A stretch of 64,000 nt of DNA. Origin: CAVVXX01 sp963707975. GTDB taxonomy: Bacteria; Pseudomonadota; Alphaproteobacteria; Micropepsales; Micropepsaceae. Positions 36,010-46,447 of the stretch are shown here, one piece after another. Positions within the stretch are counted from its first letter, which is position 1, and each line of letters begins with the position of its first letter. The notes below the pieces were generated by a model. That model worked only from the letters and a program-made list of their open reading frames with translations. It searched no databases and was not told where the DNA came from. The translations under genes and the position numbers were made by a program. The stretch is from assembly GCA_963707975.1 (NCBI GenBank), contig OY970177.1, positions 310,001 to 374,000 on the forward strand, given 5' to 3'.

Positions 36010-36297
36010 TCAATGGCCTTGCAATTGCTGCTCGTTGAGCTTGGCGGTTGCTTCACGCTCTTCTTCCGCCTTGGACTCGCGCTTCCCATGGCGCTTTGCA
36101 TGATGGTGATGCGTTGCCATAGTTGCCGGTTCGCTCTTATCTACTGCTCCTGAATTGGCTGCAGGTTCGGCATTCCCTGCGGGCGCAGCGGTGGTCGCTG
36201 GCGCAGGTGGCGACCCCTTGCCGACTCCCGTGTCACCCGCCGCAAGTGCTGGTAAGGCGAGAAGAACAGCACTTGTTGCAATAACTAGTAGACGCAT
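36010..36297 (-). CDS. Small His-rich secreted protein (right copy)
   Basis: Same 95-residue sequence as the product of 24854-25141, with signal peptide, Ala/Pro-rich middle and HHHH tail. The complete conservation of the translation argues for a recent copy or gene conversion. It has its own 5' element 125 bases upstream (36422-36456). Confidence 0.75.
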   Translation of the reverse strand: MRLLVIATSAVLLALPALAAGDTGVGKGSPPAPATTAAPAGNAEPAANSGAVDKSEPATMATHHHHAKRHGKRESKAEEEREATAKLNEQQLQGH

Positions 36298-36421
36298 GTT
36301 GGTGTCCCCGTTTGGATAAGGCGGGCTACTTTACTCCATTACGGTGGGTAATGGAACCTCGGCGATCCTGATACTCGATCCATTGGCCAACAAAGCAATA
36401 TGGCAAGTACGCCAGTTTATT

Positions 36422-36456
36422 TCACACTATCACCAATCTCCCAATGGCGGGTAGTG
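36422..36456 (-). promoter_or_regulatory. 5' element, copy 8
   Basis: TCACACTATCACCAATCTCC then CAATGGCGGGTAGTG; upstream of the right secreted-protein copy. Confidence 0.65.
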
Positions 36457-36511
36457 ACACCGGCGGTTTCGTTGGTCGGATGCCGCGACTGAGGCACCAA
36501 GTTGAATACGC

Positions 36512-36542
36512 AATGTCCGCTTCTGACCCAAAGCGGACATTA
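36512..36542. repeat. Palindrome, CTGACCC-loop type
   Basis: AATGTCCGCTT, CTGACCC, AAAGCGGACATT: a clean full copy. Confidence 0.85.
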
Positions 36543-36674
36543 GGGATGCACTTTCTTAAAGCTCATAGAACCTTCTCCCACGCAGCGATTTCCACTTTCG
36601 CGCCAAGCATGCTGAGGGGTCCGGATAAGTTCTTCATTGCTGCTATGGCCCGCAACGCGTCCCTTCTACCTTAA

Positions 36675-37502
36675 CTACCGTTCGACCTTCGTCATGTAGC
36701 GCTTTGCCTCAGCATGCGGGATAGCGTCGGCAGCAAACGTGAAAGTTCCTTTGTCTTTCACCTCGCGCGCGGCTCGCACGAATGCGCCGAGGGCAGCACG
36801 GGCGAAAGCCCCGCCCACGCTGATGCGCTTTACACCAGCCGCAGCAAGTTCTTCGACCGAATAAGTGGCACCCTTCAAGCCCATGACCACATTGACGGGC
36901 TTAGAGACCGACGCACAAACCTCACGTATGGCCTCCAAGCTCGGGAGTCCGGGCGCATACAGCACGTCCGCGCCAGCTTCAGCAAAGGACTGCAATCTCC
37001 CAATTGTATCGTCAAGATCCGGGCGCCCATGTAGGAAATTCTCGGCCCGTGCTGTCAGCACAAATCGGCAATCTCGGGCCGCTATTGCAGCCGCCGCGAC
37101 CCGATCTACTGCAAGCTGGAATTCATAGACGGGATCATTCGGGTCGCCTGTCGCATCCTCGATCGATCCCCCAACCAGACCAGTGTTCGACGCCAGTCGA
37201 ATGGTTGTTGCGCATATTTCCGGCGCTCGGCCGAACCCGTCTTCGAGATCAGCTGATACAGGCAGATGCGTTGCGTCGACAATAGCCTTTGCATTCTCCA
37301 ATATTTCATCACATGTCAGCCCCGCCACGGAATCGCGCCGTCCGACAGCGAAGGCATAACCAGCGCTTGTAGTCGCAAGAGCTTCAAAACCAATGGCTGT
37401 TAATATTCTCGCCGTTCCCGCATTCCACGGATTCGGGATCACAAATGCTCCCGGTCGTTCATGGAGTGCCAGAAATGCGTTGTATCTTTGTTCGCGTGTC
37501 AC
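36675..37502 (-). CDS. Isocitrate lyase/PEP mutase-family enzyme
   Basis: The 275-residue protein has the ICL/PEP-mutase barrel landmarks: IPNPWNAGTARIL, TTSAGYAFAVG, VSADLEDGFG (metal-binding acidic cluster), GGSIEDATG, LTARAENFL and NVVMGLKGATYSV. The classical isocitrate lyase KKCGH motif is absent, so it belongs to the broad phosphonomutase/oxaloacetase/methylisocitrate-like group. The reaction is probably cleavage or formation of a C-C or P-C bond next to a carboxylate. Substrate unknown. Confidence 0.8.
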   Translation of the reverse strand: MTREQRYNAFLALHERPGAFVIPNPWNAGTARILTAIGFEALATTSAGYAFAVGRRDSVAGLTCDEILENAKAIVDATHLPVSADLEDGFGRAPEICATTIRLASNTGLVGGSIEDATGDPNDPVYEFQLAVDRVAAAAIAARDCRFVLTARAENFLHGRPDLDDTIGRLQSFAEAGADVLYAPGLPSLEAIREVCASVSKPVNVVMGLKGATYSVEELAAAGVKRISVGGAFARAALGAFVRAAREVKDKGTFTFAADAIPHAEAKRYMTKVER

Positions 37503-37530
37503 TATCGTAATTCCCAGTTCGCACTCGTGA

Positions 37531-37863
37531 TCACGCGGGAGGAATGTTGAACGTTCCGTCGACGATCCTCACGAAGTTACGCTCTTCCCTGAGGATCAAG
37601 CGTTTGCTCTTCACCATTGCATCTTCACGCGTCAAGTCGGCATCATTCTTCAGACGGGCTTTGTAAGTCTCGTAGTCGGCAAGACTATCGAGCGCTATTA
37701 GACCCCAAGCAACATCGTTGGTCCCTTCATGGGGCATGAAATAGCCTATGAGATGGCCACCGTTGCGTGGAATGATCTGGCCCAAATGTTCGGCACGCCT
37801 CTCGAAGTCATCCCGCTGGAAGGGATCAATCTGATACCTGATTATGCAAACCAATTTTTTCAT
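37531..37863 (-). CDS. NIPSNAP-family protein
   Basis: From ATG 37863 (GAGGAGA upstream) the 110-residue protein is a ferredoxin-like alpha/beta barrel of the NIPSNAP type: KKLVCIIRYQIDPFQRDDFE, GGHLIGYFMPHEGTNDVAWG and YKARLKNDADLTRED. The open frame continues upstream to 38001 and there encodes what looks like a twin-arginine signal (NRREAATLAAGGLAML, then AHGAEA). A second, exported form may therefore be made. Function unknown. Confidence 0.7.
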   Translation of the reverse strand: MKKLVCIIRYQIDPFQRDDFERRAEHLGQIIPRNGGHLIGYFMPHEGTNDVAWGLIALDSLADYETYKARLKNDADLTREDAMVKSKRLILREERNFVRIVDGTFNIPPA

Positions 37864-38132
37864 CGATATTCTCCTCGTAGTTGTCTTCGCCTCAGCGCCG
37901 TGCGCAACTGTGAGCATTGCGAGGCCGCCTGCAGCCAATGTTGCGGCTTCGCGCCGGTTCACCTGGTTTATGAGACGGATTTCTCGTTTCATCGCTGTCA
38001 TTTTACCACTTGTCTCGCATCAACACTTCGATGCTGGTCGAACTATACGACTGGAAAGCCCCCGTCGTTAGTGATATAGTATGAACTCGGAAGCTGGGAT
38101 GTCCTTTAAGCAAGGGCAGGAGGCCCGATATC

Positions 38133-38702
38133 ATGCGAACTAATCTCTTTAGACTCCTACTCGCCGCGACCGGCGTGTGGGCGCTCGCGCAACCAGCGTC
38201 AGCCGCAACAATCGTGATCGGTGTCAACGGATCCGCGCAGGACTGTTACGACGCGGCGAAAGCAGATGACCCACGTGGAATGCAGGTTTGCAATACTGCT
38301 CTTACTGAATCGCTGACTCCACGCGATCGGGCGGCGACGCTTATTAACCGCAGCGCGCTCAAAATCCTGACTGGTGATCAAAAGGGCGGCCTTGCTGATT
38401 GCGATGAAAGCATTCGAACGTTCCCTGGCCTGGGTGAGGCTTCTCTCAATCGCGGGGTTGCACTTCGCGCCCTGGGGCATCCTCAGGAATCCATTGCCGC
38501 GCTGGACAAGGCAATTGAGGCCGGCCTCGTTCGGCCACAGCTCGCGTATTTTGATCGCGCGCTTGCTGACGAAGATATCGGCGACGTGGCAGCGGCCTAC
38601 CACGACTACAAGATGGCGCTTCAACTCGAGCCCAGTTTTCAGCTTGCAGCCGATGAGCTGAAACGCTTCAAAATCACTAGCGCGTCGGGCGGTTCGACTT
38701 GA
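38133..38702 (+). CDS. Secreted tetratricopeptide protein
   Basis: The 189-residue protein has a signal peptide (1-24, ending PASA) and about three TPR units from residue 65 on, such as TLINRSALKILTGDQKGGLA, ASLNRGVALRALGHPQESIA and AYFDRALADEDIGDVAAAYH. It should be a periplasmic protein-interaction module. Two Cys (DCYDAAK, QVCNTAL) precede the repeats. Monocistronic. Confidence 0.75.
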   Translation: MRTNLFRLLLAATGVWALAQPASAATIVIGVNGSAQDCYDAAKADDPRGMQVCNTALTESLTPRDRAATLINRSALKILTGDQKGGLADCDESIRTFPGLGEASLNRGVALRALGHPQESIAALDKAIEAGLVRPQLAYFDRALADEDIGDVAAAYHDYKMALQLEPSFQLAADELKRFKITSASGGST

Positions 38703-38795
38703 AGGTGCCACTGCGAAATACGGACCATCGCCTGACGGCCGAGGCGGACCTGGCGGCTTTTTGTAAGAGCTGGATCAAGTGATTTCGGCATACGT

Positions 38796-38827
38796 ATGTC
38801 CGCTTCTGGCGATAAGCTGACATTCGA
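38796..38827. repeat. Palindrome, TGGCGAT-loop type
   Basis: GTATGTCCGCTTCTGG then CGATAAGCTGACATTC; joined to a 3' element. Confidence 0.75.
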
Positions 38828-38828
38828 C

Positions 38829-38884
38829 CTTCCCAAGCCATTCTCTAACCGCCTGATTCAGGAAAGACGGGGGTCGTGAGTCCA
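38829..38884 (-). repeat. 3' element, copy 2 (no gene attached)
   Basis: On the minus strand CTGAATCAG and GGTTAGAGAATGGCTTGG lead into the palindrome. No minus-strand gene ends here, unlike the other copies. Confidence 0.55.
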
Positions 38885-38964
38885 ATTCAGGACCTGTCAT
38901 TACTGCTGCAACCTACCAAAATTCTGGCTAGGTTGATGGACGAGTGACCAACGGTGGGGATCAC

Positions 38965-39450
38965 ATGAGCCTTTCAGACCTTGCAGCCATAGGCAGTCTC
39001 GTAAGTGGTATCGCGGTGCTAGTTTCTTTGATCTATCTCAGCGTACAAACCCGACAAAACTCAAAGCACACGAAAGGCCAGATATTGCAGGGTCGGGTGG
39101 CGCGAATAGTCAATCAACATCTCTCCATGGCCAGTTCGGATTTGGCGGCCGCATGGATTGCTGGAAACGGTGGCACTGCGACGCCAGAGGAAATAGGGCG
39201 TAGACAGTTTTATTTGCAATGCTTGGCATACGATCTCAGCTGGGAAGATACTGTGACTCAGTACGAGTCAGGGTTATTGGACAAAGAGCGGTTTGACGAC
39301 TTTCGTGCTCACGTGGCCGTTTTTATCAGAGACCCAGGACTCCGAAGTTACTTTTCAAAGCGACCAATTCCAAATGACGGCCCCACAAGGTTTCACAAAT
39401 TTATCAACGAGCTTCTTTCGGAAAGCGTAACTGCTCCAGTCATGAACTGA
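38965..39450 (+). CDS. Membrane-anchored hypothetical protein
   Basis: The 161-residue protein has an N-terminal helix (LAAIGSLVSGIAVLVSLIYL) and a cytoplasmic helical domain beginning QTRQNSKHTKGQI. The pattern matches a common proteobacterial family of unknown function. ATG 38965 follows GGTGGGGAT; a GTG start at 38944 would add 7 residues. Confidence 0.6.
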   Translation: MSLSDLAAIGSLVSGIAVLVSLIYLSVQTRQNSKHTKGQILQGRVARIVNQHLSMASSDLAAAWIAGNGGTATPEEIGRRQFYLQCLAYDLSWEDTVTQYESGLLDKERFDDFRAHVAVFIRDPGLRSYFSKRPIPNDGPTRFHKFINELLSESVTAPVMN

Positions 39451-39505
39451 ACCACTATGACCTGACCGATTCTGGTAATATCGATCGAGTGAGTGCCGCA
39501 ACTGA

Positions 39506-39536
39506 AATGTCCGCTTATGACCCAAAGCGGACATTC
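39506..39536. repeat. Palindrome, ATGACCC-loop type
   Basis: AAATGTCCGCTT, ATGACCC, AAAGCGGACATT. Confidence 0.85.
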
Positions 39537-39626
39537 CAGTGCGACAGTCTCTCTGTCCCGTTGGTACAACAAATACGGCGGGTCACCCGCGATGACGGGA
39601 TGGGGATTTCCATGAGCCTCTAACGT

Positions 39627-41657
<2,031 letters not shown>

Positions 41658-41702
41658 GAGTAATTATAGGCTTAATAGCGATCCGTGAGCGATGATGCAG
41701 CA

Positions 41703-43280
41703 ATGAATGTCACGCGGAGAAACGTGCTTGCCGGCGCGGCGGCGCTGTCAACGTTGCCGCTGGCGGTACGTGCGGGCGCGAATACCGATATCGATGTCGC
41801 GATCGTCGGCGGCGGCGTCGCCGGCACCTACGCGGCCTGGCGGATCGCAAGTGAACAACCCCACCTGCGCGTCGCGATCTTCGAGATGAGTGACCGGATC
41901 GGCGGGCGGTTGCGCTCCATTGCGTTCCGGGAGGCGCCGGGTCTAGTCGGTGAAGTCGGCGGCATGCGCTTCCTGCCAGCCCACAAGCACGTTTTCAACC
42001 TTGTACGGCAACTCGGGCTGCACGCGCGCGGCTATCCCGTCATCGAACCGCAGGACCATCTCGCCCTGCGCGGCCGCAGCTTTACGTATGCGGAGTCGGG
42101 ACAGCCGACAAAGCTCTTTCCGTACAATATCCCACCGTCGGACCAGGCGCCGAACAGTCAGCGCTATGTGCAGGGCGTCGAGAAAATCATTCCCGGCTTC
42201 GGCCACATGACGCCTGCGCGTTGGCTCCGCATCCGATCGGGCATCCGTTACAAAGGCCGGCTGCTCAAGGACTGGCCAACCTGGGCGCTGATGGCCGACA
42301 TATTTACGGCCGAAGAAAACCGCTTTTTCCAGGATACGGGGGGCTATGACATCACGCCTCTCGGCAGCGCGCTTCATGACTTCGACGAAGAGCTGCTCGG
42401 ACCCGACCTGTCGAAACCGTTCCTCACGATCGCGGGCGGCTATCAGAAATTGCCGCTCGCGCTCGCGGCCGAATCGCGACGCCTCGGCGTGAGAGTTCTG
42501 ACAGAGACCCGACTCGCGAGTCTTGCCGTGCCGGGTTTGCCTGGGCAGGCATTCAGGCTGGGCCTCGTAGATCGTGCGAACCGCATGACAGCGCTTTCCG
42601 CGAGACGCGTGGTGCTCGCGCTGCCGCGCCGCGCTCTGGAACTGATCGAGGACTTCCCCGCGCGTCGCGATCCTCACGTTGCCGGCCTTATCGCATCTGT
42701 CGTCGGCGAGCCAACGACCAGAGCCCTTCTGCTCTATCCGCGGGCCTGGTGGCGCGATCTTGGGATCGACGGAGGACGCTCCATCACCGACATGCCGGCG
42801 CGCATGTTCTATGCGCTGGGCGCCGAGAAGGAGCGGCTCGCGAGCGAACCCGCGAACGGATTTGGGCTGCTGATGGCCTATTGCTGCGGAGCAGATGTAC
42901 AGTATTGGCAGCAGCTTGTACCTCAGGCGCCGCACGAAGCGGCGGGATTTCAATGGCTACCCGGCAATTCCGGACTCGCTCTCGAAATTCATCGCGAAGC
43001 GCAGCTGACGTATGCGACGCAACCACCCGCGCCGATGGGCGCCTGTTTTCAGGACTGGACCGTCGATCCTTATGGCGGCGGCTGGCATCTGTGGCGCCAA
43101 GGAGTCGACGGGATGGAATTGGCTGATTCCGTGATGAGCCCCATTCCCAGTCACGAGCTTTACATTTGCGGCGAAGCGTACAGCCCGTACTATCAGTCCT
43201 GGGCGGAAGGTGCGATCGAGCGCACCGAAACGATGCTGCAGCGCCATTTCGGATTAAAGCCGCCCCGATGGCCTGATTGA
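41703..43280 (+). CDS. Tat-exported flavin amine oxidase
   Basis: The 525-residue protein has a twin-arginine signal (RR at 5-6, then NVLAGAAALSTLPL). The FAD-binding Rossmann motif is VAIVGGGVAGTYAAW (32-46), followed by IFEMSDRIGGRL (59-70) and GEVGGMRFLP. The C-terminal flavin motif is GEAYSPYYQSWAEGAIE. This is the monoamine oxidase/L-amino-acid oxidase layout, so it should oxidise an amine or amino acid in the periplasm and release H2O2. The ATG at 41685 is 18 bases further up in frame. It diverges from the kinase gene with only 27-45 bases between, so control is probably shared. Confidence 0.85.
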   Translation: MNVTRRNVLAGAAALSTLPLAVRAGANTDIDVAIVGGGVAGTYAAWRIASEQPHLRVAIFEMSDRIGGRLRSIAFREAPGLVGEVGGMRFLPAHKHVFNLVRQLGLHARGYPVIEPQDHLALRGRSFTYAESGQPTKLFPYNIPPSDQAPNSQRYVQGVEKIIPGFGHMTPARWLRIRSGIRYKGRLLKDWPTWALMADIFTAEENRFFQDTGGYDITPLGSALHDFDEELLGPDLSKPFLTIAGGYQKLPLALAAESRRLGVRVLTETRLASLAVPGLPGQAFRLGLVDRANRMTALSARRVVLALPRRALELIEDFPARRDPHVAGLIASVVGEPTTRALLLYPRAWWRDLGIDGGRSITDMPARMFYALGAEKERLASEPANGFGLLMAYCCGADVQYWQQLVPQAPHEAAGFQWLPGNSGLALEIHREAQLTYATQPPAPMGACFQDWTVDPYGGGWHLWRQGVDGMELADSVMSPIPSHELYICGEAYSPYYQSWAEGAIERTETMLQRHFGLKPPRWPD

Positions 43281-43331
43281 GATCCGGAACTTCTTATCTG
43301 AAAATGGATCAAACATGCCCGTATCCCGAAA

Positions 43332-44087
43332 TCAGTGATGCATAATCGGGGCCGGCGTGCCATCGGACCAATGGTCGACCGGCACGAAGAATATAGTTTC
43401 GGGTTCGGGCATCTCGGTGTATCGCGTGTTCGCGACGACGGGAGAATTGGGCACGTTTGCGCCCCATAACGCCGCGTTCGCGTCCGACATTGCGGCGTCC
43501 GTCCGCGGAATGCTGATCATCACGTGCGAATGCCAGGGCCCTCCGGCCTGGTCGCCGAGGTAACCGTTCTTCGACATCATGAAAGACATCTCGCCCGCTT
43601 CGGGCACGGGCAATTGGTGCTGCGCCACCGCAGACTTTACGGCGGCGAGCAGTTGGTCCTTGTTCATCCCGGCCAGAACGAGCGCCGTCCGCTTGATCGT
43701 ATAGGGCAGGACGGAGCGCGCGCCCGCCGCATTGTAGCAGACGGGTCCGCGCAATCTCGGATTCCAGAAACCCGGATCGTCGAATGGAGACATCCAGGCT
43801 CTTTCCACGACGCAGACGAAACCGTTGCGGCCCTTAACCGCCACTTCGTAGCCGTGCCTCCCGAGGACGAGGACCTCGGCTTCACGGGCGATTTGCGGCG
43901 GAGCGGCGCTCTGCGCGAGTGCGAGCTCTGCGGTCCTATCCATCAGGTAGCGATCCAGTGGTGCCATCGCCGGATAGGATGCCGCCGTTGCTGGCGCTTC
44001 CGCCGGTGGTGGCGCTGATAATTGTGTTTGTGTTTGGGCCAACGCGATGGACGACCACAAGACCATTAGGATAGCGAACCGCTTCAC
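43332..44087 (-). CDS. Secreted hypothetical protein
   Basis: The 251-residue protein has a signal peptide (ending SIALAQ at about 17) and a Pro/Ala-rich linker. Its domain contains VLVLGRHGYEVAVKGRNGFV, CVVERAW and a C-terminal HHis pair. GTG 44087 follows AGGGGAAAG and lies 26 bases behind a 5' element. The family is conserved but without known function. Confidence 0.65.
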   Translation of the reverse strand: MKRFAILMVLWSSIALAQTQTQLSAPPPAEAPATAASYPAMAPLDRYLMDRTAELALAQSAAPPQIAREAEVLVLGRHGYEVAVKGRNGFVCVVERAWMSPFDDPGFWNPRLRGPVCYNAAGARSVLPYTIKRTALVLAGMNKDQLLAAVKSAVAQHQLPVPEAGEMSFMMSKNGYLGDQAGGPWHSHVMISIPRTDAAMSDANAALWGANVPNSPVVANTRYTEMPEPETIFFVPVDHWSDGTPAPIMHH

Positions 44088-44113
44088 GGCTTTCCCCTCC
44101 GCTCAGTGCCCAT

Positions 44114-44148
44114 TCACCCTATCACCAATCTCCCAATGGCGGGCAGTG
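44114..44148 (-). promoter_or_regulatory. 5' element, copy 9
   Basis: TCACCCTATCACCAATCTCC then CAATGGCGGGCAGTG, the closest copy to the consensus; upstream of the gene starting at 44087. Confidence 0.75.
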
Positions 44149-44198
44149 ATGCGGTTTTACCCCTCGGTGGCCGGATTTGAAAACACCAGCGGCCTAAT

Positions 44199-44390
44199 TC
44201 ATTTCCCGGCAAGAACGTAAAGCGTTGCACGACCTACTGCCCAAAAGACAACGGCAATTGCAACAACGATTGCCATGCCTGCTAGGATTGCTAGTCCTAC
44301 ACCTATCATCGCCAAGATGAGTAACAAAATGCACAGGGCGGCCAGCCCAGACAGCGCCCAATAGATAACTTTGCCTAAGCGAGCGGGCAT
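44199..44390 (-). CDS. Small membrane protein, two helices
   Basis: The 63-residue protein consists of two hydrophobic segments (LSGLAALCILLLILAMIGVG, then AILAGMAIVVAIAVVFWAVG) with a basic end. A CAGGGGGG lies upstream of ATG 44390. It begins 22 bases behind a 5' element. Confidence 0.65.
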   Translation of the reverse strand: MPARLGKVIYWALSGLAALCILLLILAMIGVGLAILAGMAIVVAIAVVFWAVGRATLYVLAGK

Positions 44391-44412
44391 CGAACGCCCC
44401 CCTGTAATCCCA

Positions 44413-44447
44413 TCACCCTATCACCAATCTCCAAATGGCGGGCAGAC
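44413..44447 (-). promoter_or_regulatory. 5' element, copy 10
   Basis: TCACCCTATCACCAATCTCC then AAATGGCGGGCAGAC; gene start at 44390. Confidence 0.7.
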
Positions 44448-44468
44448 GACGGCCCTTCGATTTAGTCC

Positions 44469-44648
44469 TAGTTCGAAATTTGGACAAATTGCGTACTGAC
44501 TGGGTAAACGAGCGCCGCAAGCATCAAGACGACGCAAATTAGTGCCACGACAATCGAAGTCAGTTTCCATTTTAATCGGAGCCTGAGAAAGCAGCCGACG
44601 GCGACAGCACCTATCAAAAGGACTATGACAACTTCGAGATTCTTCATC
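44469..44648 (-). CDS. Small membrane protein, 59 residues
   Basis: ATG 44648 opens 59 codons: MKNLEVVIVLLIGAVAVGCF, a basic loop (RLRLKWK), and a second helix (SIVVALICVVLMLAALVYP). It has the same genetic setting as its neighbour, a start 30 bases behind a 5' element. Confidence 0.6.
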
Positions 44649-44678
44649 TTGCGGCTTTCTGCTCCATCCCTCGCTCTT

Positions 44679-44713
44679 TCACATTATCACCAATCTCCCA
44701 ATGGCGGGCAGCG
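44679..44713 (-). promoter_or_regulatory. 5' element, copy 11
   Basis: TCACATTATCACCAATCTCC then CAATGGCGGGCAGCG; gene start at 44648. Confidence 0.7.
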
Positions 44714-44729
44714 CCAGTCTCTTGCTTTA

Positions 44730-44760
44730 AATGTCCGCTTATGACCCAAAGCGGACATTC
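44730..44760. repeat. Palindrome, ATGACCC-loop type
   Basis: AAATGTCCGCTT, ATGACCC, AAAGCGGACATT; between the 5' element and a small-gene 3' end. Confidence 0.85.
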
Positions 44761-44771
44761 CTGTGCGATTG

Positions 44772-44900
44772 TCACAACCCGGCCGATCCGCACACGGCAA
44801 CCGTGTATTGACGGTGAATCACTAATTGCGGTGTGCTACCCGTAAGCACATATTCAAACGGCCTAACGCCATTTCTTGTTTTCAAAGTTTTCGTAGCCAT
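44772..44900 (-). CDS. Small protein of the RNGV family, short copy
   Basis: The 42-codon frame starts KTLKTRNGVRPFEYVLTG and continues LVIHRQYTVAV. It aligns with frames at 45957-46150 and 54997-55215 (KxLKxxNGV, then HRQYTV or NRYTV). It ends early with a different tail, so it may be a truncated paralogue. Confidence 0.5.
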   Translation of the reverse strand: MATKTLKTRNGVRPFEYVLTGSTPQLVIHRQYTVAVCGSAGL

Positions 44901-44938
44901 TTTTGACCGCGCAGCACATGGGCCGTATTTTTGCCGGG

Positions 44939-45286
44939 CTACATCCTATGCAGAGGGTTGATCACCATTATTTCAATGGAAGATTGAGGGATTTGCAAAT
45001 GGGGATGATTTTCAAACAATTTTGCAGCCGCTTTGTGTGTATCCGCCTCCACTATTGAATACAGCATGACGTTATTTTTCGTGTCAGAAATTCCTTTTGT
45101 GGTGACACGTTTGGTTTTACCGACCCCAAGGGCCTTCTCTGGAAGCATCTTTTCATGGGCTTTGATCCAGCTTTGCCATTCTTCCCGCATCCTTTCTTCC
45201 TCCGCTTTTCGCTTGTCTGGATCAGTCTTCGACCACTCCTCAAGCACAGAGGCAGGAGCAAGATAGACAACTAGGAATTTGGCCAT
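44939..45286 (-). CDS. YCII-related small protein
   Basis: The 115-residue protein begins MAKFLVVYLAPASVLEEW and has a Lys/Glu-rich helix, then VMLYSIVEADTHKAAAKLF and NHPHLQIP. The fold is the ferredoxin-like dimer of YCII/DGPF-type proteins. Function unknown. It lies behind the terminator of the neighbouring secreted-protein gene. Confidence 0.65.
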   Translation of the reverse strand: MAKFLVVYLAPASVLEEWSKTDPDKRKAEEERMREEWQSWIKAHEKMLPEKALGVGKTKRVTTKGISDTKNNVMLYSIVEADTHKAAAKLFENHPHLQIPQSSIEIMVINPLHRM

Positions 45287-45319
45287 GAGGTTGTTCTATT
45301 TACCCACGACAAGAAAGAT

Positions 45320-45347
45320 AAGCCCAGCGTTGGGAAACGCTGGGCTT
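45320..45347 (-). terminator. Intrinsic terminator
   Basis: AAGCCCAGCGTT pairs perfectly with AACGCTGGGCTT around a GGGA loop. On the minus strand a T-rich run (ATCTTTCTT) follows. It ends the secreted-protein gene at 45368. Confidence 0.75.
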
Positions 45348-45367
45348 TAAGGCGGTGAAATTATGTG

Positions 45368-45672
45368 TTAGTGATGGTCACCGTTGTCAGGTTCATGCCA
45401 ACCTTTGTCCTTATCGCGGGTGTGCTTCCAACCATTGTAGTGATTGTCTGAGGTGGCTCTGTATCTCTCGCGTTCATCGTTATTGCGCCACTTGTGCCAA
45501 TGGTGGTCACGATCCCAATACCCATCTTGGTAGCCATAGGCGATGGTGCCGAAATCAAGGTTTACGCCGACGCCAACACACCAACATGGACACCAGCCCC
45601 AACGTCCTGAGCACTGGCTGTACCAGCACCCAAAAGGGCTAGTGCAAAAATCGAAGCTAGAATTGTTTTCAT
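45368..45672 (-). pseudogene. Secreted Tyr/His/Trp-rich protein, frameshifted
   Basis: ATG 45672 opens a signal peptide (KTILASIFALALLGAGTASA) and GAGVHVGV, then reaches a stop after 36 codons. In another frame the text continues VGVGVNLDFGTIAYGYQDGY and ends with HEPDNGDHH at 45368. The break is in GGTGTGTTGG near 45575, a two-base GT repeat gain. With it removed the protein has about 100 residues. Slippage at a GT repeat could be a reversible event or an error. Confidence 0.65.
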
Positions 45673-45956
45673 AGGGGCCTCCAAACTGTTGCTTGCCACC
45701 TTGCCAACGCACGGCAATGCGACTGCAATCTGTACCACGATGAGGATGCCGAAGGAACGAAAGCGCTAACCTCATGCAAACCTGAGAGAAAGTGAGAGAA
45801 AATTAATTCGTCGTAAGATTGCTATTTTGTGCACTCAACTAAGAGAGGGTGGCTCTGAGGTTCTGAATTAGCTCTACATGGATCAGATTGCCATTGCCGA
45901 AGCCGAATTAGAAGCAATTACCCAGAAGCGCCAAGAACCATCAACCCGCAGACCGA

Positions 45957-46150
45957 TTAGTCCTCACCCAAAGCAGCACGTTCAAAGATTTTCTTAGCGG
46001 AATTTAGATCGGGCCTTGATAGAGAGGCTTTGTATTCCACGTGACCGTCACCGTGTACTGCCGGTGAATCACTTCTGGAAGAGCACCTCCTACAAGTTCA
46101 GCCTCGAATAACCGTACTCCGTTTTTCATTTTCAATAATTTTGCAGGCAT
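45957..46150 (-). pseudogene. Small protein of the RNGV family, frameshifted
   Basis: ATG 46150 opens KLLKMKNGVRLFEAELVGG, then VIHRQYTVTVTWNTKPLYQG, and stops at 46004. Adding one C in the GGCCCG run near 46010-46014 restores the family tail PDLNSAKKIFERAA to the stop at 45957, matching the copy at 54997-55215. It diverges from the partner gene at 46448. Confidence 0.55.
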
Positions 46151-46447
46151 TTCGGCGTCCCCAGCAGAAAACCACCCGAATGATCCCTACAGCGATGGGG
46201 CCTGCCATACGGATGTGACAAAGGGATAACGGGGCTAAGTGGTGCCCTAAATTGAGGGGTTTCCCGTCTCAATTCGATACCCTAGCCGGAATATGAACGG
46301 GCCTTAGAGCGGTTCTAGTACCGTCATCGCTATGGTGTTAACATCTGTCATCACTGGTAACTGCCAATGGGCTCCAGCGACAGAGAGATAAAGAGGCCGA
46401 ATGACCTCTGCGCGCTCCCGCTCAATCGGGCTGGGGAGCACGATCAA
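46151..46447. other. Divergent intergenic region, duplicated at 55216-55523
   Basis: The right part, with CCAGCGACAGAGAGATAA and TGCGCGCTCCCG, recurs upstream of 55524. It probably holds the shared promoters of the divergent small-gene pair. Confidence 0.5.

Larger units (their letters stand above)
35829..36456 (-). repeat. Right copy of 629-bp inverted duplication
   Basis: It is the inverted copy of 24694-25322, with about ten differences by eye. The innermost 5' element has no gene behind it here; it faces the 3' end of the Lnt-like gene. Confidence 0.85.

Noticed and set aside
35757..36038. Frames inside the duplicated unit, also at 25113-25415
   Set aside because: They read through the repeat on the strand opposite the secreted-protein gene and differ between copies without protein-like conservation.
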